64,000 bases of DNA from assembly GCA_959020715.1 (NCBI GenBank), contig CAUESV010000006.1:54350-118349 (forward strand), in the 5' to 3' direction. Below the pieces are notes generated by a model. The model ran no database searches. It had not been told where the DNA came from and worked only from the letters and a program-made list of their open reading frames with translations. This DNA is from an uncultured Collinsella sp. (GTDB lineage: Bacteria; Actinomycetota; Coriobacteriia; Coriobacteriales; Coriobacteriaceae). A program made the translations under genes and the position numbers. Of the stretch, positions 51,371 through 59,867 are shown piece after piece (within the stretch, counting starts at the first letter, position 1; each line of letters begins with the position of its first letter).

Positions 51371-52714
51371 TTAGTTCGCCATGACGCCTTCGGTCCAGGC
51401 CTCGACGTCCTCGATGCGCAGGACGTTGGCGACCTCGGCCACGCAGTCGACGCTGGCAAGCTCGGCGGCGGCAGCCTGGACGTCCTTCTCGAGTGCGCGG
51501 TGCGTCAGGAAGATGACCGAGCAGGCATCGCTGACGCCCGACTTGCCGTCCTCGACCTGGTTGATGAGCGAGATCGAGATGTTGTGCTTGGCAAAGATAT
51601 CGACCGTCTCGGACAGGGCGCCCACGCGGTCGGCGACCTTCAGGCGCACATAGTACTTGGTCTGGAGCTCGTCCATGGGCTTAAAGGCGAGGTTGTGGCC
51701 ATAGGGCTCAATCTCGGGCAGCGGAGCCACGCCGCGGCTGATCTGCTCGGAGAGCGACAGGATATCGCCCACGACGGCGCTCGCGGTGGGGAAGGAGCCT
51801 GCGCCGGCACCGTAGAACATGGTCTCGCCCACGGCGTCGCCTACCACGTAGACAGCGTTCATGGCGCCGTTGACCTTGGCAAGCATATGGTCTGCCGGGA
51901 TCAGCGTGGGGTGCACGCGGACGTCGACGCCGGCGTCGGTGTTGCGGGCGATGCCCAGCAGCTTGATGGTGTAGCCGAGCTCGCGGGCCTGGGCGATGTC
52001 CTCGGCGCCGATGGTGCGGATGCCCTGCTGGTATACGTCGTCGGTGGTCACGCGGGTGCCAAAGCCGATGGAGGCGAGGATCGCCGTCTTGCTGGCGGCA
52101 TCGAAGCCGTCGACGTCGGCGGACGGGTCGGCCTCGGCATAGCCCTTGGCCTGTGCATCGGCGAGCACGTCGGCGTAATCGGCGCCCTCGGCGTCCATGC
52201 GCGACAGGATGTAGTTGGTGGTGCCGTTGAGAATGCCAGCGATGGTCAAGATCTTGTTGCCCACCAGGTCGTGCTCGAGCGTGCTGACAATGGGGATGCC
52301 ACCGCCGCAGCTGGCCTCGCACTTAATCTGCACGCCGCACGCGCGCGCCTTCTCGGCGAGCGTCTCGACATGACGGCCCAGCAGGGCCTTGTTGGCAGAG
52401 ACGACGTGCTTGCCGTTCTCGAAGGCGGTGGTGAAGATTTCGGTCGCGGGGTGCTCGCCGCCGATGAGCTCGACGACGATATCGACGGCGGGGTCGGTGA
52501 CGACGTCGTGCCAGTCGCTCGTAAAGGCCTCGCGCTCAATGCCTGCCGCCTCGGCCTGCTCCCAAGCAAGCGCGCAGGCGCGGGTCAGCTTAAGGTCGAT
52601 GCCGTAGGCTGCCAGGTACTCATCGTGGTGGCTCTTGATCAAACGGGCCACGCCGCCGCCGACGGTTCCCAGACCGATCAGACCGACGTTCACGGTGCGC
52701 AGGGGTTCGCTCAT
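51371..52714 (-). CDS. hom: Homoserine dehydrogenase with C-terminal ACT domain
   Basis: Reduces aspartate semialdehyde to homoserine for threonine and methionine. 447 aa. NAD(P) site VGLIGLGTVGGGVARLI, then VELIGGEHPATEIF, ANKALLGRH, CEASCGGGIPIV, GILNGTTNYILSRM, and DVDGFDAASKTAILASIGFG (the catalytic-site Lys/Asp region). Residues about 355-440 form an ACT domain (YVRLKVADRVGALSETVDIF), implying threonine feedback control as in other Gram-positive enzymes. Start at 52714 with GGAGCTATC upstream. Divergent from the liv cluster, which starts 250 bp away. Confidence 0.95.
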   Translation of the reverse strand: MSEPLRTVNVGLIGLGTVGGGVARLIKSHHDEYLAAYGIDLKLTRACALAWEQAEAAGIEREAFTSDWHDVVTDPAVDIVVELIGGEHPATEIFTTAFENGKHVVSANKALLGRHVETLAEKARACGVQIKCEASCGGGIPIVSTLEHDLVGNKILTIAGILNGTTNYILSRMDAEGADYADVLADAQAKGYAEADPSADVDGFDAASKTAILASIGFGTRVTTDDVYQQGIRTIGAEDIAQARELGYTIKLLGIARNTDAGVDVRVHPTLIPADHMLAKVNGAMNAVYVVGDAVGETMFYGAGAGSFPTASAVVGDILSLSEQISRGVAPLPEIEPYGHNLAFKPMDELQTKYYVRLKVADRVGALSETVDIFAKHNISISLINQVEDGKSGVSDACSVIFLTHRALEKDVQAAAAELASVDCVAEVANVLRIEDVEAWTEGVMAN

Positions 52715-52964
52715 AGATAGCTCCTTCGTGCATCTTGTGGATGGATTAACTGCTTATAGGTTGAGTGCATTCTAGCGTGAAGTGCGGGCGCGTGCTTGCC
52801 AGGCAGCTGGAGCTGTGCAAAACGCTATCCCCGAAACGCTGCGGAAATATTGGAAACACACTCGCTACAAACGAACTTCCGTAACAAACTGTCAACGTTT
52901 GCGCCATAAGGTTTGCCCTGTACCGCAAGACGGCCGCACCGCGGCCAGCGAAAAGGGGGACACC

Positions 52965-54131
52965 ATGTTCAACATCAACAGCACGCTCAGCCGTAGGAAC
53001 TTTCTCGCCGGTGCCGCGGCGTTCGGTAGCACCGCGGCACTCGCTGGTTGCTCGTCGGGTGGCTCGGACGGCGGCTCCGCTGATGACGGCAAGACCTTCA
53101 AGATCGGTGTCATCGGCCCTCTGACCGGCGCCGCGGCAACCTATGGCGTTTCGGCCGAGAAGGGTGCCAAGCTCGCCGCCAAGGATTTTTCGACCAAGGA
53201 CCTCAAACTCTCGCTTAAGTCTGAGGACGACGTCGCTGACGGCGAGAAGGCCATCAACGCCTTCAATACCTTGTGCGACTGGGGCATGCAGGCGCTCGTC
53301 GGCCCCGTCACCACCGGTGCCGCCGTTGCTGTCTCGGGCGAGATCGCCGACGATATGCTCATGGTCACGCCTTCGGCCTCGTCGCTCGACGTTACCAAGG
53401 ATAAGACCACGGTTTTCCAGGTTTGCTTCACCGATCCCACCATGGGCGCCAGCGCCGCGAAGTTCTTGGCCGAGAAGTACGCGGATGCCAAGATCGCCCT
53501 GTTCTACAACTCCGGCGATACGTATAGCTCGGGCGTTGCCGACGCTTTTGCCGAGCAGGCCAAGGCGTCCAAGCTCGACATCGTCGATACCGAGACCTTT
53601 AAGGACGACTCTTCCACGAGCTTTACCAACCAGCTCACCAAGGCCAAGGAGGCCGGCGCCACGCTCATCTTTGCGCCGATCTACTACACGCCGGCGTCGG
53701 TTTTGCTCAAGAACGCCAAGGACATGGGCTACGACATGACCCTCATGGGTACCGACGGCATGGACGGCCTGCTCTCTGTGGAAGGCTTCGATACCTCTCT
53801 TGCCGAGGGCGTACTGCTCATGACCCCGTTTTCGGCTGACGATGAGAAGAATGCCGACTTCGTCAAGGCCTATAAGGATGCCTACGACGAGACGCCCAAC
53901 CAGTTTGCCGCCGACGCTTACGATTGCGTCCACGCAATCGTCGAGGCTATCGATAGGGCGGGGATTGACATTTCGGCCGACGGTGCCGACATTGCCGGCG
54001 ACCTTGCCAAGGCCATGCGCAAGATCAAGATCGAGGGCCTGACAGGCGAGCTGACGTGGAATGACGAGGGCCAGGTCGAAAAGCCCGCCACAGCCTATGT
54101 GATTCAGGACGGCAAGTACATCGCCGCCTAA
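52965..54131 (+). CDS. livJ: Branched-chain amino acid ABC transporter binding protein, first copy
   Basis: 388 aa lipoprotein. The N-terminus SRRNFLAGAAAFGSTAALAG then CSSGG joins a twin-arginine type motif to a lipobox (LAGC). FKIGVIGPLTGAAATYGVSA opens the Peripla_BP_6 domain, followed by CDWGMQALVGPVTTGAAVAV, TPSASSLDVTKD and LFYNSGDTYSSGVADAFAEQ. Captures Leu/Ile/Val-type ligands outside the cell for LivHMGF. Start at 52965, eight bases after AAGGGGG. A long 5' region (52782-52964) precedes it. Very similar to the next gene, a tandem duplication. Confidence 0.92.
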   Translation: MFNINSTLSRRNFLAGAAAFGSTAALAGCSSGGSDGGSADDGKTFKIGVIGPLTGAAATYGVSAEKGAKLAAKDFSTKDLKLSLKSEDDVADGEKAINAFNTLCDWGMQALVGPVTTGAAVAVSGEIADDMLMVTPSASSLDVTKDKTTVFQVCFTDPTMGASAAKFLAEKYADAKIALFYNSGDTYSSGVADAFAEQAKASKLDIVDTETFKDDSSTSFTNQLTKAKEAGATLIFAPIYYTPASVLLKNAKDMGYDMTLMGTDGMDGLLSVEGFDTSLAEGVLLMTPFSADDEKNADFVKAYKDAYDETPNQFAADAYDCVHAIVEAIDRAGIDISADGADIAGDLAKAMRKIKIEGLTGELTWNDEGQVEKPATAYVIQDGKYIAA

Positions 54132-54199
54132 GTGCGCATAAAGCGCGACCGGTGAGGCCGTTTTATTCAGGGCAGGGACGCCTGTAACAGAACGGAAAC

Positions 54200-54241
54200 A
54201 TTACTTTCACACAATAAAGTGGCATTACTGCATAAAGTAAT
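54200..54241. promoter_or_regulatory. AT-rich operator-like block upstream of the second livJ
   Basis: ATTACTTT (54200-54207) and AAAGTAAT (54234-54241) form an inverted repeat that encloses TAAAGTGGCATTACT, a second inverted pair of the same words. The 271-bp gap between the two livJ genes is distinctly AT-rich around it, so a separate promoter for the second livJ is likely. A TCGGGT / ACCCGA hairpin at 54361-54378 lies further down. Confidence 0.4.
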
Positions 54242-54402
54242 AGAAATACGCAGAATTATGGATAAATGAACAAATCCAAAGAAAAGTTGAAATAATCGCC
54301 ACTTTCCTTAACTAAAGCGTCTAGTATTTTGCGGACGCCGAACACGGCGAAGGATGGCCTGTCGGGTAACCGAAACCCGACGAGATTTGAGAGGAGAGCC
54401 GC

Positions 54403-55590
54403 ATGTCGAGCCTCACCGGTAAGTCATTGAACCCTGTTATGAATCGCAGGAGCGTTATCGCGAGCGCAGCAGGTCTGGGGGCGATGTCCATTCTAGCTGG
54501 CTGCTCCTCCAACGGCGGCGACAGCGGTTCCGCGTCGGGCGACGCTTCGTTTAAGATCGGCACCATCGGCCCGCTGACCGGCGCCAACGCGTCCTACGGC
54601 AAGTCCGTTACACAGGCTGTCGAGCTTGGCTGCAAGGATTTCTCGACTAAGGAGCTGCCGCTTGTCAGCAAGGCCGAGGACGACCAGGCTGACGGCGAGA
54701 AGGCCGTCAACGCCTTCAACACCCTGCTCGACTGGGGCATGCAGGCCCTCGTCGGTCCGACCACCACGGGTGCGTCGGTCGCCGTTGCCGCAGAGTGCGG
54801 TAACGACCCCGAGACGTTCATGATCACCCCGTCCGCGTCTTCCGAGGACGTTACCAAGGGCAAGGATTGCGTCTTCCAGGTTTGCTTTACCGACCCCAAC
54901 CAGGGTGTCAACGCTGCCAAGTTCCTGGCAGAGAAATATGCGGACGAGAAGTTCGTGCTGTTCTATAACTCCGGCGACGCCTATTCTTCGGGCATCGCAG
55001 ATTCCTTTAAGGCCCAGGCCGCTAAGTCCAAGCTCGAGATTGTCGACGAGGAGACCTTTAAGGACGACTCCGCCACGAGCTTTACCAACCAGCTGACCAA
55101 GGCCAAGCAGGCAGGCGCCACCATGATCTTTGCGCCGATCTACTACACGCCGGCGTCCGTCCTGCTCAAGAACGCCAAGGACATGGGCTACGACGTCAAG
55201 ATGATGGGCTGCGACGGCATGGACGGCATCTTGGGCGTTGAGGGCTTCGACACCTCTCTTGCCGAGGGTCTGCTGCTCATGACCCCGTTCTCCGCCGACG
55301 ACGAGAAGAACGCCGACTTCGTCAACGCTTACAAAGATAAGTACGGCGATACCCCCGACCAGTTTGCCGCCGACGCCTACGACGGCGTGCATGCGGTGGT
55401 CGAGGCTCTCAAGGAGGCCGGCCTGGGTGTCGACGCCGACCCCACCGAGGTTGCCGAGAAGCTTCCCGAGGCTATGCGCAACATTACTGTTGACGGTCTG
55501 ACTGGCAAGCTCTCCTGGAACGACAAGGGCCAGGTCCAGAAGGACCCGACGGCGTACGTCATTACCGACGGCAAGTACGTACAGGCCTAA
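54403..55590 (+). CDS. livJ: Branched-chain amino acid ABC transporter binding protein, second copy
   Basis: 395 aa lipoprotein. NRRSVIASAAGLGAMSILAG then CSSNGG again combines a double-arginine signal with a lipobox. The domain is co-linear with the first copy: FKIGTIGPLTGANASYGKSV, LDWGMQALVGPTTTGASVAV, LFYNSGDAYSSGIADSFKAQ, LTKAKQAGATMIFAPIYYTP and MMGCDGMDGILGVEGFDTSL. Differences cluster at the N-terminus and in surface segments, so the copies may differ in ligand range. GAGAGGAGAG precedes the ATG. It is the copy adjacent to the permease genes. Confidence 0.92.
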   Translation: MSSLTGKSLNPVMNRRSVIASAAGLGAMSILAGCSSNGGDSGSASGDASFKIGTIGPLTGANASYGKSVTQAVELGCKDFSTKELPLVSKAEDDQADGEKAVNAFNTLLDWGMQALVGPTTTGASVAVAAECGNDPETFMITPSASSEDVTKGKDCVFQVCFTDPNQGVNAAKFLAEKYADEKFVLFYNSGDAYSSGIADSFKAQAAKSKLEIVDEETFKDDSATSFTNQLTKAKQAGATMIFAPIYYTPASVLLKNAKDMGYDVKMMGCDGMDGILGVEGFDTSLAEGLLLMTPFSADDEKNADFVNAYKDKYGDTPDQFAADAYDGVHAVVEALKEAGLGVDADPTEVAEKLPEAMRNITVDGLTGKLSWNDKGQVQKDPTAYVITDGKYVQA

Positions 55591-55621
55591 TAGGCCGCCT
55601 TACATAGAGCGGTTTTGATCC

Positions 55622-55653
55622 CAAGCAGGGGAGGTTTTGGCCTTCCCTGCTTG
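55622..55653 (+). terminator. Intercistronic hairpins between livJ and livH
   Basis: CAAGCAGGGGAGG / CCTTCCCTGCTTG (13 bp, one G-T pair) with a TTTTGG loop. A second small hairpin GGGACG / CGTCCC follows at 55665-55682. Placed to trim or attenuate so that binding protein exceeds permease, as is usual in such operons. Confidence 0.65.
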
Positions 55654-55729
55654 CTTGGTATCTAGGGACGATGTAACGTCCCTGTTTCATACATCAACTG
55701 GAAACCTATTCGAAAGGGGGATGTGGAAC

Positions 55730-56611
55730 ATGACGGTCTTTATCCAATACCTGGTCAACGGCCTGTCCATGGGCAGCGTCTACGCCATCATCGCGTTGGG
55801 CTACACCATGGTCTACGGTATCGCCAAGATGCTCAACTTCGCTCACGGCGACGTCATCATGGTCGGTGCCTATGTCTCGTTCTGTGCCACGTCGTATCTC
55901 GGCCTCCCGGGCTGGGCATCTGTAGTTCTCTCTTGTGTGGTCTGCACGGTTCTCGGTGTTCTCATCGAGGGTCTGGCCTATAAGCCGCTGCGCCAAGCAG
56001 GCCCTCTGGCCGTTCTGATCACGGCCATCGGCGTGTCTTACTTCCTGCAGAACGCCGCGCAGCTTCTGTGGGGCGCCACGCCCAAGAACTTCACTTCGCT
56101 CGTCACCTTCCAGGTGCCGGAGTTCTTGGCCAAGTTCAACGTAAGCGCCGTCTCGCTCGTCACCATCGTCGCCTGCCTGGTTATCATGGCCGGCCTGATG
56201 TTCTTTACAGGTAAGACCAAGATGGGCAAAGCCATGCGCGCCGTGTCCGAGGACAAAGCCGCCGCTCAGCTCATGGGCATCAACGTCAACCGCACCATCT
56301 CGATGACGTTTGCCATCGGCTCCGCCCTTGCCGCCATCGCCGGCGTGCTGCTGTGCTCCTACTCGCCGGTCCTGCAGCCCACCACGGGCGCCATGCCTGG
56401 CATCAAGGCCTTCGACGCTGCCGTTTTCGGCGGCATCGGCTCCATCCCCGGTGCCTTTGTCGGTGGCATTCTCATCGGCATCATCGAGGCGATGGCGCAG
56501 GCTTACATTTCCACGAGCCTTGCCAACTCCATCGTCTTTGGTGTTTTGATCATCGTCCTGCTCGTCAAGCCTGCCGGCCTCTTGGGCAAGTACGTCCCCG
56601 AGAAGGTGTAG
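55730..56611 (+). CDS. livH: Branched-chain amino acid ABC transporter permease LivH
   Basis: 293 aa, eight to nine membrane spans. FIQYLVNGLSMGSVYAIIAL, GYTMVYGIAKMLNFAHGDVI, and AFDAAVFGGIGSIPGAFVGG are LivH signatures; the EDKAAAQLMGINVNRTISMT loop contacts the ATPase. ATG 55730 has AAAGGGGG nine bases upstream; ATG 55721 abuts that site and is too close. livM follows with a gap of nine bases or less. Confidence 0.93.
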   Translation: MTVFIQYLVNGLSMGSVYAIIALGYTMVYGIAKMLNFAHGDVIMVGAYVSFCATSYLGLPGWASVVLSCVVCTVLGVLIEGLAYKPLRQAGPLAVLITAIGVSYFLQNAAQLLWGATPKNFTSLVTFQVPEFLAKFNVSAVSLVTIVACLVIMAGLMFFTGKTKMGKAMRAVSEDKAAAQLMGINVNRTISMTFAIGSALAAIAGVLLCSYSPVLQPTTGAMPGIKAFDAAVFGGIGSIPGAFVGGILIGIIEAMAQAYISTSLANSIVFGVLIIVLLVKPAGLLGKYVPEKV

Positions 56612-56620
56612 GTGAGCGTT

Positions 56621-57700
56621 ATGAAGTTTCTTAAAGACAAGCAGACGCGTCACGACTTTGTCACGTACGCCATGTGCATCGTGGCCTTCGCCATCGTGTT
56701 CTTTATGCAGTCCAACCACATGATCCCGCGCATGATCGCCGGTCAGCTGGTTCCCATCACGGCCTATATCGTCATGGCCATTTCCCTCAACCTCGTCGTC
56801 GGCATCGCGGGCGACCTGTCGCTGGGCCATGCGGGCTTTATGAGCGTCGGTGCCTATACGGGCATCGTCACCGCGGTCGCCCTTGAGAGCGCCGTTCCCT
56901 CCGATCCGGTACGCCTTATCATCAGCATCGTGGTCGGCGCCTTCGCTGCCGCCATCCTGGGCTTCTTGATCGGTATCCCGGTCCTTCGCCTGAGCGGCGA
57001 TTACCTGGCTATCGTGACGCTGGCCTTTGGCGAGATCATCAAAGAGATCGTCACTTGCCTTATCGTGGGCGTCGACTCCCGCGGCCTGCATGTGATCTTT
57101 AACATCACGGGCAACTCTACGATCGACGACCTGCACCTGCTCGAGGACGGCACCGCCATCATCAAGGGCGCCCAGGGCGCCTCGGGTGTGTCGACGTACT
57201 CGACCTTCCTCGCCGGTGCCATCCTGGTCATGGTTGCGCTCGTGATTGTACTCAACCTGGTTCGCAGCCGTACCGGTCGTGCCATCATGGCCGTGCGCGA
57301 CAACAAGATCGCTGCCGAGTCCGTGGGCATCTCCGTCACCCAGTACCGCATGATCGCCTTCGTGGTTTCCGCTGCCCTCGCCGGTGCTGCCGGGGCCCTG
57401 TTCGGCGGTAACTTCTCGCAGCTCTCCGCCACCAAGTTCGACTTCAACACGTCCATCCTCATCCTGGTGTTCGTGGTCCTGGGCGGTCTGGGCAATATGC
57501 GCGGCTCCGTCATCGCGGCGGCGTTGCTCACGGTGCTTCCCGAGCTGCTCCGTCAGTTCTCGGACTACCGCATGCTCATCTACGCCATCGTGCTGATCCT
57601 GGTCATGATCTTTACCAACAACCCGCAGCTCAAGGCGTTCTTCGGTCGCGTCAAGGACCGTTTTGCTTCCAAGAAGGAGGTGGCAGCCGATGCCCAGTAA
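56621..57700 (+). CDS. livM: Branched-chain amino acid ABC transporter permease LivM
   Basis: 359 aa with about nine spans. SLNLVVGIAGDLSLGHAGFM, then YLAIVTLAFGEIIKEIV and VRDNKIAAESVGISVTQYRM match LivM, ending with GGLGNMRGSVIAAALLTVLP. ATG 56621 is preferred (AGGTGAG upstream); a GTG at 56612 is in frame and equally possible. Overlaps livG by 11 bp. Pairs with LivH to form the membrane channel. Confidence 0.92.
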   Translation: MKFLKDKQTRHDFVTYAMCIVAFAIVFFMQSNHMIPRMIAGQLVPITAYIVMAISLNLVVGIAGDLSLGHAGFMSVGAYTGIVTAVALESAVPSDPVRLIISIVVGAFAAAILGFLIGIPVLRLSGDYLAIVTLAFGEIIKEIVTCLIVGVDSRGLHVIFNITGNSTIDDLHLLEDGTAIIKGAQGASGVSTYSTFLAGAILVMVALVIVLNLVRSRTGRAIMAVRDNKIAAESVGISVTQYRMIAFVVSAALAGAAGALFGGNFSQLSATKFDFNTSILILVFVVLGGLGNMRGSVIAAALLTVLPELLRQFSDYRMLIYAIVLILVMIFTNNPQLKAFFGRVKDRFASKKEVAADAQ

Positions 57701-58550
57701 ATTTGAGTTCAACAAGGGCAAGATGGTCCCCTATCCTTCTGGCGCCATCGTTCCCGACCGCGACCTGGGCGAGCGCCCGGCGCTCGAGTGCATTCACCTG
57801 GGCATTGAGTTCGGTGGCCTTAAGGCAGTCGACGACTTTAGCCTGACCATCGGTAAGACCGAGATTGCCGGTCTCATTGGTCCCAACGGCGCTGGCAAGA
57901 CCACGGTCTTCAACTTGCTCACCAAGGTGTACCAGCCCACGCACGGCACCATCCTGCTCGACGGCGAGGACACCTCGGGCAAGTCCGTCTACCAGGTCAA
58001 CCGTATGGGTATTGCCCGTACGTTCCAGAACATTCGCCTGTTCAACACCATGACGGTGGAGGACAACGTTAAGGTCGGCTTGCATAACCAGGAGCGCTAT
58101 TCCGGTTTTGAGGGCGTGCTGCGTCTGCCGACGTATTGGAAGCACGAGAAGGCTGCCCACGAGCGCGCCATGGAGCTGCTGTCCATTTTTGACATGGAGC
58201 ACCTGGCAAATGAACAGGCCGGATCGCTGCCTTACGGCGCCCAGCGTCGTCTGGAAATCGTCCGCGCGCTTGCCACCAACCCCAAGCTGCTGCTGCTCGA
58301 CGAGCCTGCCGCTGGCATGAACCCGTCCGAGACCGCAGAGCTCATGGCGAACATCGTCAAGATCCGCGACACCTTCGGCATTGCCATCATGCTTATCGAG
58401 CATGATATGTCGCTCGTCATGAACATCTGCGAGGGCATCTGCGTGCTCAACTTTGGTAAGGTCATCGCCAAGGGCACGGCCGAGGAGATCCAGAACAACG
58501 ATGCCGTTATCGAGGCGTATCTGGGCAAGCAGGATAAGGGGGAGAACTAA
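57690..58550 (+). CDS. livG: Branched-chain amino acid ABC transporter ATP-binding protein LivG
   Basis: 286 aa. Walker A LIGPNGAGKTTVFNLLTKVY, signature SLPYGAQRRLEIVRAL (SLPYGAQR replaces LSGGQ, normal for LivG), Walker B LLLLDEPAAGMNP and the switch His in MLIEHDMSLVM. About 35 extra residues precede the ATPase domain (MPSKFEFNKGKMVPYPSGAI), longer than in E. coli LivG. AAGGAGG lies nine bases before ATG 57690. Start lies inside livM and the next gene abuts its stop. Confidence 0.94.
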   Translation: MPSKFEFNKGKMVPYPSGAIVPDRDLGERPALECIHLGIEFGGLKAVDDFSLTIGKTEIAGLIGPNGAGKTTVFNLLTKVYQPTHGTILLDGEDTSGKSVYQVNRMGIARTFQNIRLFNTMTVEDNVKVGLHNQERYSGFEGVLRLPTYWKHEKAAHERAMELLSIFDMEHLANEQAGSLPYGAQRRLEIVRALATNPKLLLLDEPAAGMNPSETAELMANIVKIRDTFGIAIMLIEHDMSLVMNICEGICVLNFGKVIAKGTAEEIQNNDAVIEAYLGKQDKGEN

Positions 58551-59264
58551 ATGGCAGAGCCGATGCTTTCCGTCTACAACATCAACGTCTGGTACGGCGC
58601 CATCCACGCCATCAAGGACATCTCCTTTAACGTCAACGAGGGCGAGATCGTGGCCCTGATCGGTGCGAACGGTGCCGGCAAGTCCACGACGCTTAAAACC
58701 GTATCGGGCCTGCTGCGCTCCAAGACCGGCTCCATCAAGTTTATGGGCGAAGACATTACCCATACGCCTGCCGACAAGCTGGTGGGCAAGGGCCTGGCTC
58801 AGGTCCCCGAGGGCCGTCGCGCCTTTTTGCAGATGACGGTCGAGGAGAACCTAGAGATGGGCGCCTACACGCAGCCCAAGTCCACGGTGGCTCCGGGCCT
58901 GGAGCGCGTCTATGAGCAGTTCCCGCGCCTGAAGGAGCGCCGTCGCCAGGTCGCCGGCACCCTTTCGGGCGGCGAGCAGCAGATGCTCGTCATGGGCCGC
59001 GCCCTTATGAGCAACCCCAAGCTGCTCATGCTCGATGAGCCCTCCATGGGTCTGGCGCCGATTCTGATTGAGCAGATCTTCCAAATTGTTGAGGACCTGC
59101 ACAAGGCCGGCACCACGGTGCTTCTGGTCGAGCAGAACGCGCAGATGGCGCTCTCGATCGCCACGCGCGGCTACGTGCTCGAGACCGGCAAGATCACCAT
59201 GACCGGCACCGGCCAAGAGCTGCTGCACGACGACAACGTCCGCAAAGCTTACTTGGGCGGTTAG
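58551..59264 (+). CDS. livF: Branched-chain amino acid ABC transporter ATP-binding protein LivF
   Basis: 237 aa. LIGANGAGKSTTLKTVSGLL (Walker A), GTLSGGEQQMLVMGRALMSN (signature), LLMLDEPSMGLAP (Walker B) and VLLVEQNAQMALSIA (His replaced by Gln-Asn, typical for LivF). AQVPEGRRAFLQMTVEENLE is a further LivF hallmark. Last gene of the six-gene liv unit; begins one base after the livG stop and is followed by a hairpin at 59267. Confidence 0.95.
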   Translation: MAEPMLSVYNINVWYGAIHAIKDISFNVNEGEIVALIGANGAGKSTTLKTVSGLLRSKTGSIKFMGEDITHTPADKLVGKGLAQVPEGRRAFLQMTVEENLEMGAYTQPKSTVAPGLERVYEQFPRLKERRRQVAGTLSGGEQQMLVMGRALMSNPKLLMLDEPSMGLAPILIEQIFQIVEDLHKAGTTVLLVEQNAQMALSIATRGYVLETGKITMTGTGQELLHDDNVRKAYLGG

Positions 59265-59266
59265 GC

Positions 59267-59295
59267 GGTTCCGCCGTTCTAACGAACGGCGGACC
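59267..59295 (+). terminator. Hairpin after livF
   Basis: GGTTCCGCCGTTC / GAACGGCGGACC with a TAAC loop (one bulged T); it begins two bases after the livF stop and merges into the structured repeat that follows. No T-tract. Confidence 0.65.
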
Positions 59296-59296
59296 A

Positions 59297-59450
59297 GTCG
59301 ACGCTGCGCGGGCGCCAGAGCGACAACTTGTCATTCAAAGAGGGCGGCATGACCAGAAGGTCTATGCCGCCCTCTTTTCATGCCAATTTGTTCGCTCTGG
59401 CGCCCGCTCGCTGTCGGTCCTCTGCCTGCGGCGTTACTTTGGTTCTGGCA
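59297..59450. repeat. Structured intergenic repeat, copy 2 (uninterrupted)
   Basis: Same architecture as 4056-4170: outer 15-bp stem 59308-59322 with 59393-59407, inner stem AAAGAGGGCGGCATGACC with GGTC-T-ATGCCGCCCTCTTT, loop AGAA and one bulged base at the same place. Downstream TCGCTGTCGGTCC shows the unoccupied version of the IS target. CGGCGTT (59419-59440 region) is shared with the right part of copy 1. The plain stretch between stem and palindrome holds no gene. Confidence 0.82.
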
Positions 59451-59520
59451 TTTGACCTAGTCGCTGGGGACGTTCTTAAACGACTAGTCGTTTAAGAACG
59501 TCCCCAGCGACTAGGTCAAA
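59451..59520. repeat. 70-bp perfect palindrome
   Basis: Two 35-bp arms without spacer: TTTGACCTAGTCGCTGGGGA and CGTTCTTAAACGACT, then the exact reverse complement to 59520. The inner words recur at 5748-5780 (one arm) and 61037-61092 (imperfect copy). Long spacer-less palindromes form cruciforms and are easily lost in replication, so the perfect state suggests recent origin or maintained function. Confidence 0.88.
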
Positions 59521-59589
59521 AGGCTCCGAGCGCGGCGTGCTCACGCCCGTCGTGGTGTGCCCGAAGGGGGATGGCTGCTACGAGCTCGA

Positions 59590-59853
59590 TCATTTGCGAG
59601 GAGAAGACGAACCAGCCGTTGCAGATTCAATATGGATCTCGCCAACCTCGGCAAGCTGCTCGATGAGTGGAAGCCCTGTCGGGTCGTCTATTTCAACACC
59701 ACCCAGAATGATGGTGTCATCGCGCAGGTCGATCTGTGTGTTGAACACAGCGAGGTTAAAGCCGGAGGCCACAAATCCGATAGCAGCCAGGACGAGCCCC
59801 GTGGCAACAAGCCCACCCGCTACGGCAAGGTAAATCTTTTTTACGCTGGACAT
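59590..59853 (-). CDS. Small membrane-anchored protein, possibly a truncated DUF4097 protein
   Basis: 87 aa. One N-terminal membrane span (IYLAVAGGLVATGLVLAAIG) and a short outside part (TQIDLRDDTIILGGVEIDDP, then EIHIESATAGSSSPRK). AAGGGG lies upstream of the ATG at 59853. Genes downstream of padR and DUF1700 genes usually encode DUF4097 proteins with such an anchor and about 200 more residues. Here the frame stops 70 bp before the palindrome, so the gene may be cut short by a rearrangement involving the repeats. No beta-repeat remains. Confidence 0.55.
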   Translation of the reverse strand: MSSVKKIYLAVAGGLVATGLVLAAIGFVASGFNLAVFNTQIDLRDDTIILGGVEIDDPTGLPLIEQLAEVGEIHIESATAGSSSPRK

Positions 59854-59867
59854 GTTTGCACCCCTTC

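Noticed and set aside
52715..52964. Leader riboswitch or T-box upstream of livJ
   Set aside because: No specifier-loop/antiterminator pattern or known aptamer motif seen; the region contains only weak stems.
55706..57721. 671-codon minus-strand frame opposite livH-livM
   Set aside because: His/Asp/Gly-rich antisense translation of clear LivH and LivM coding sequence.
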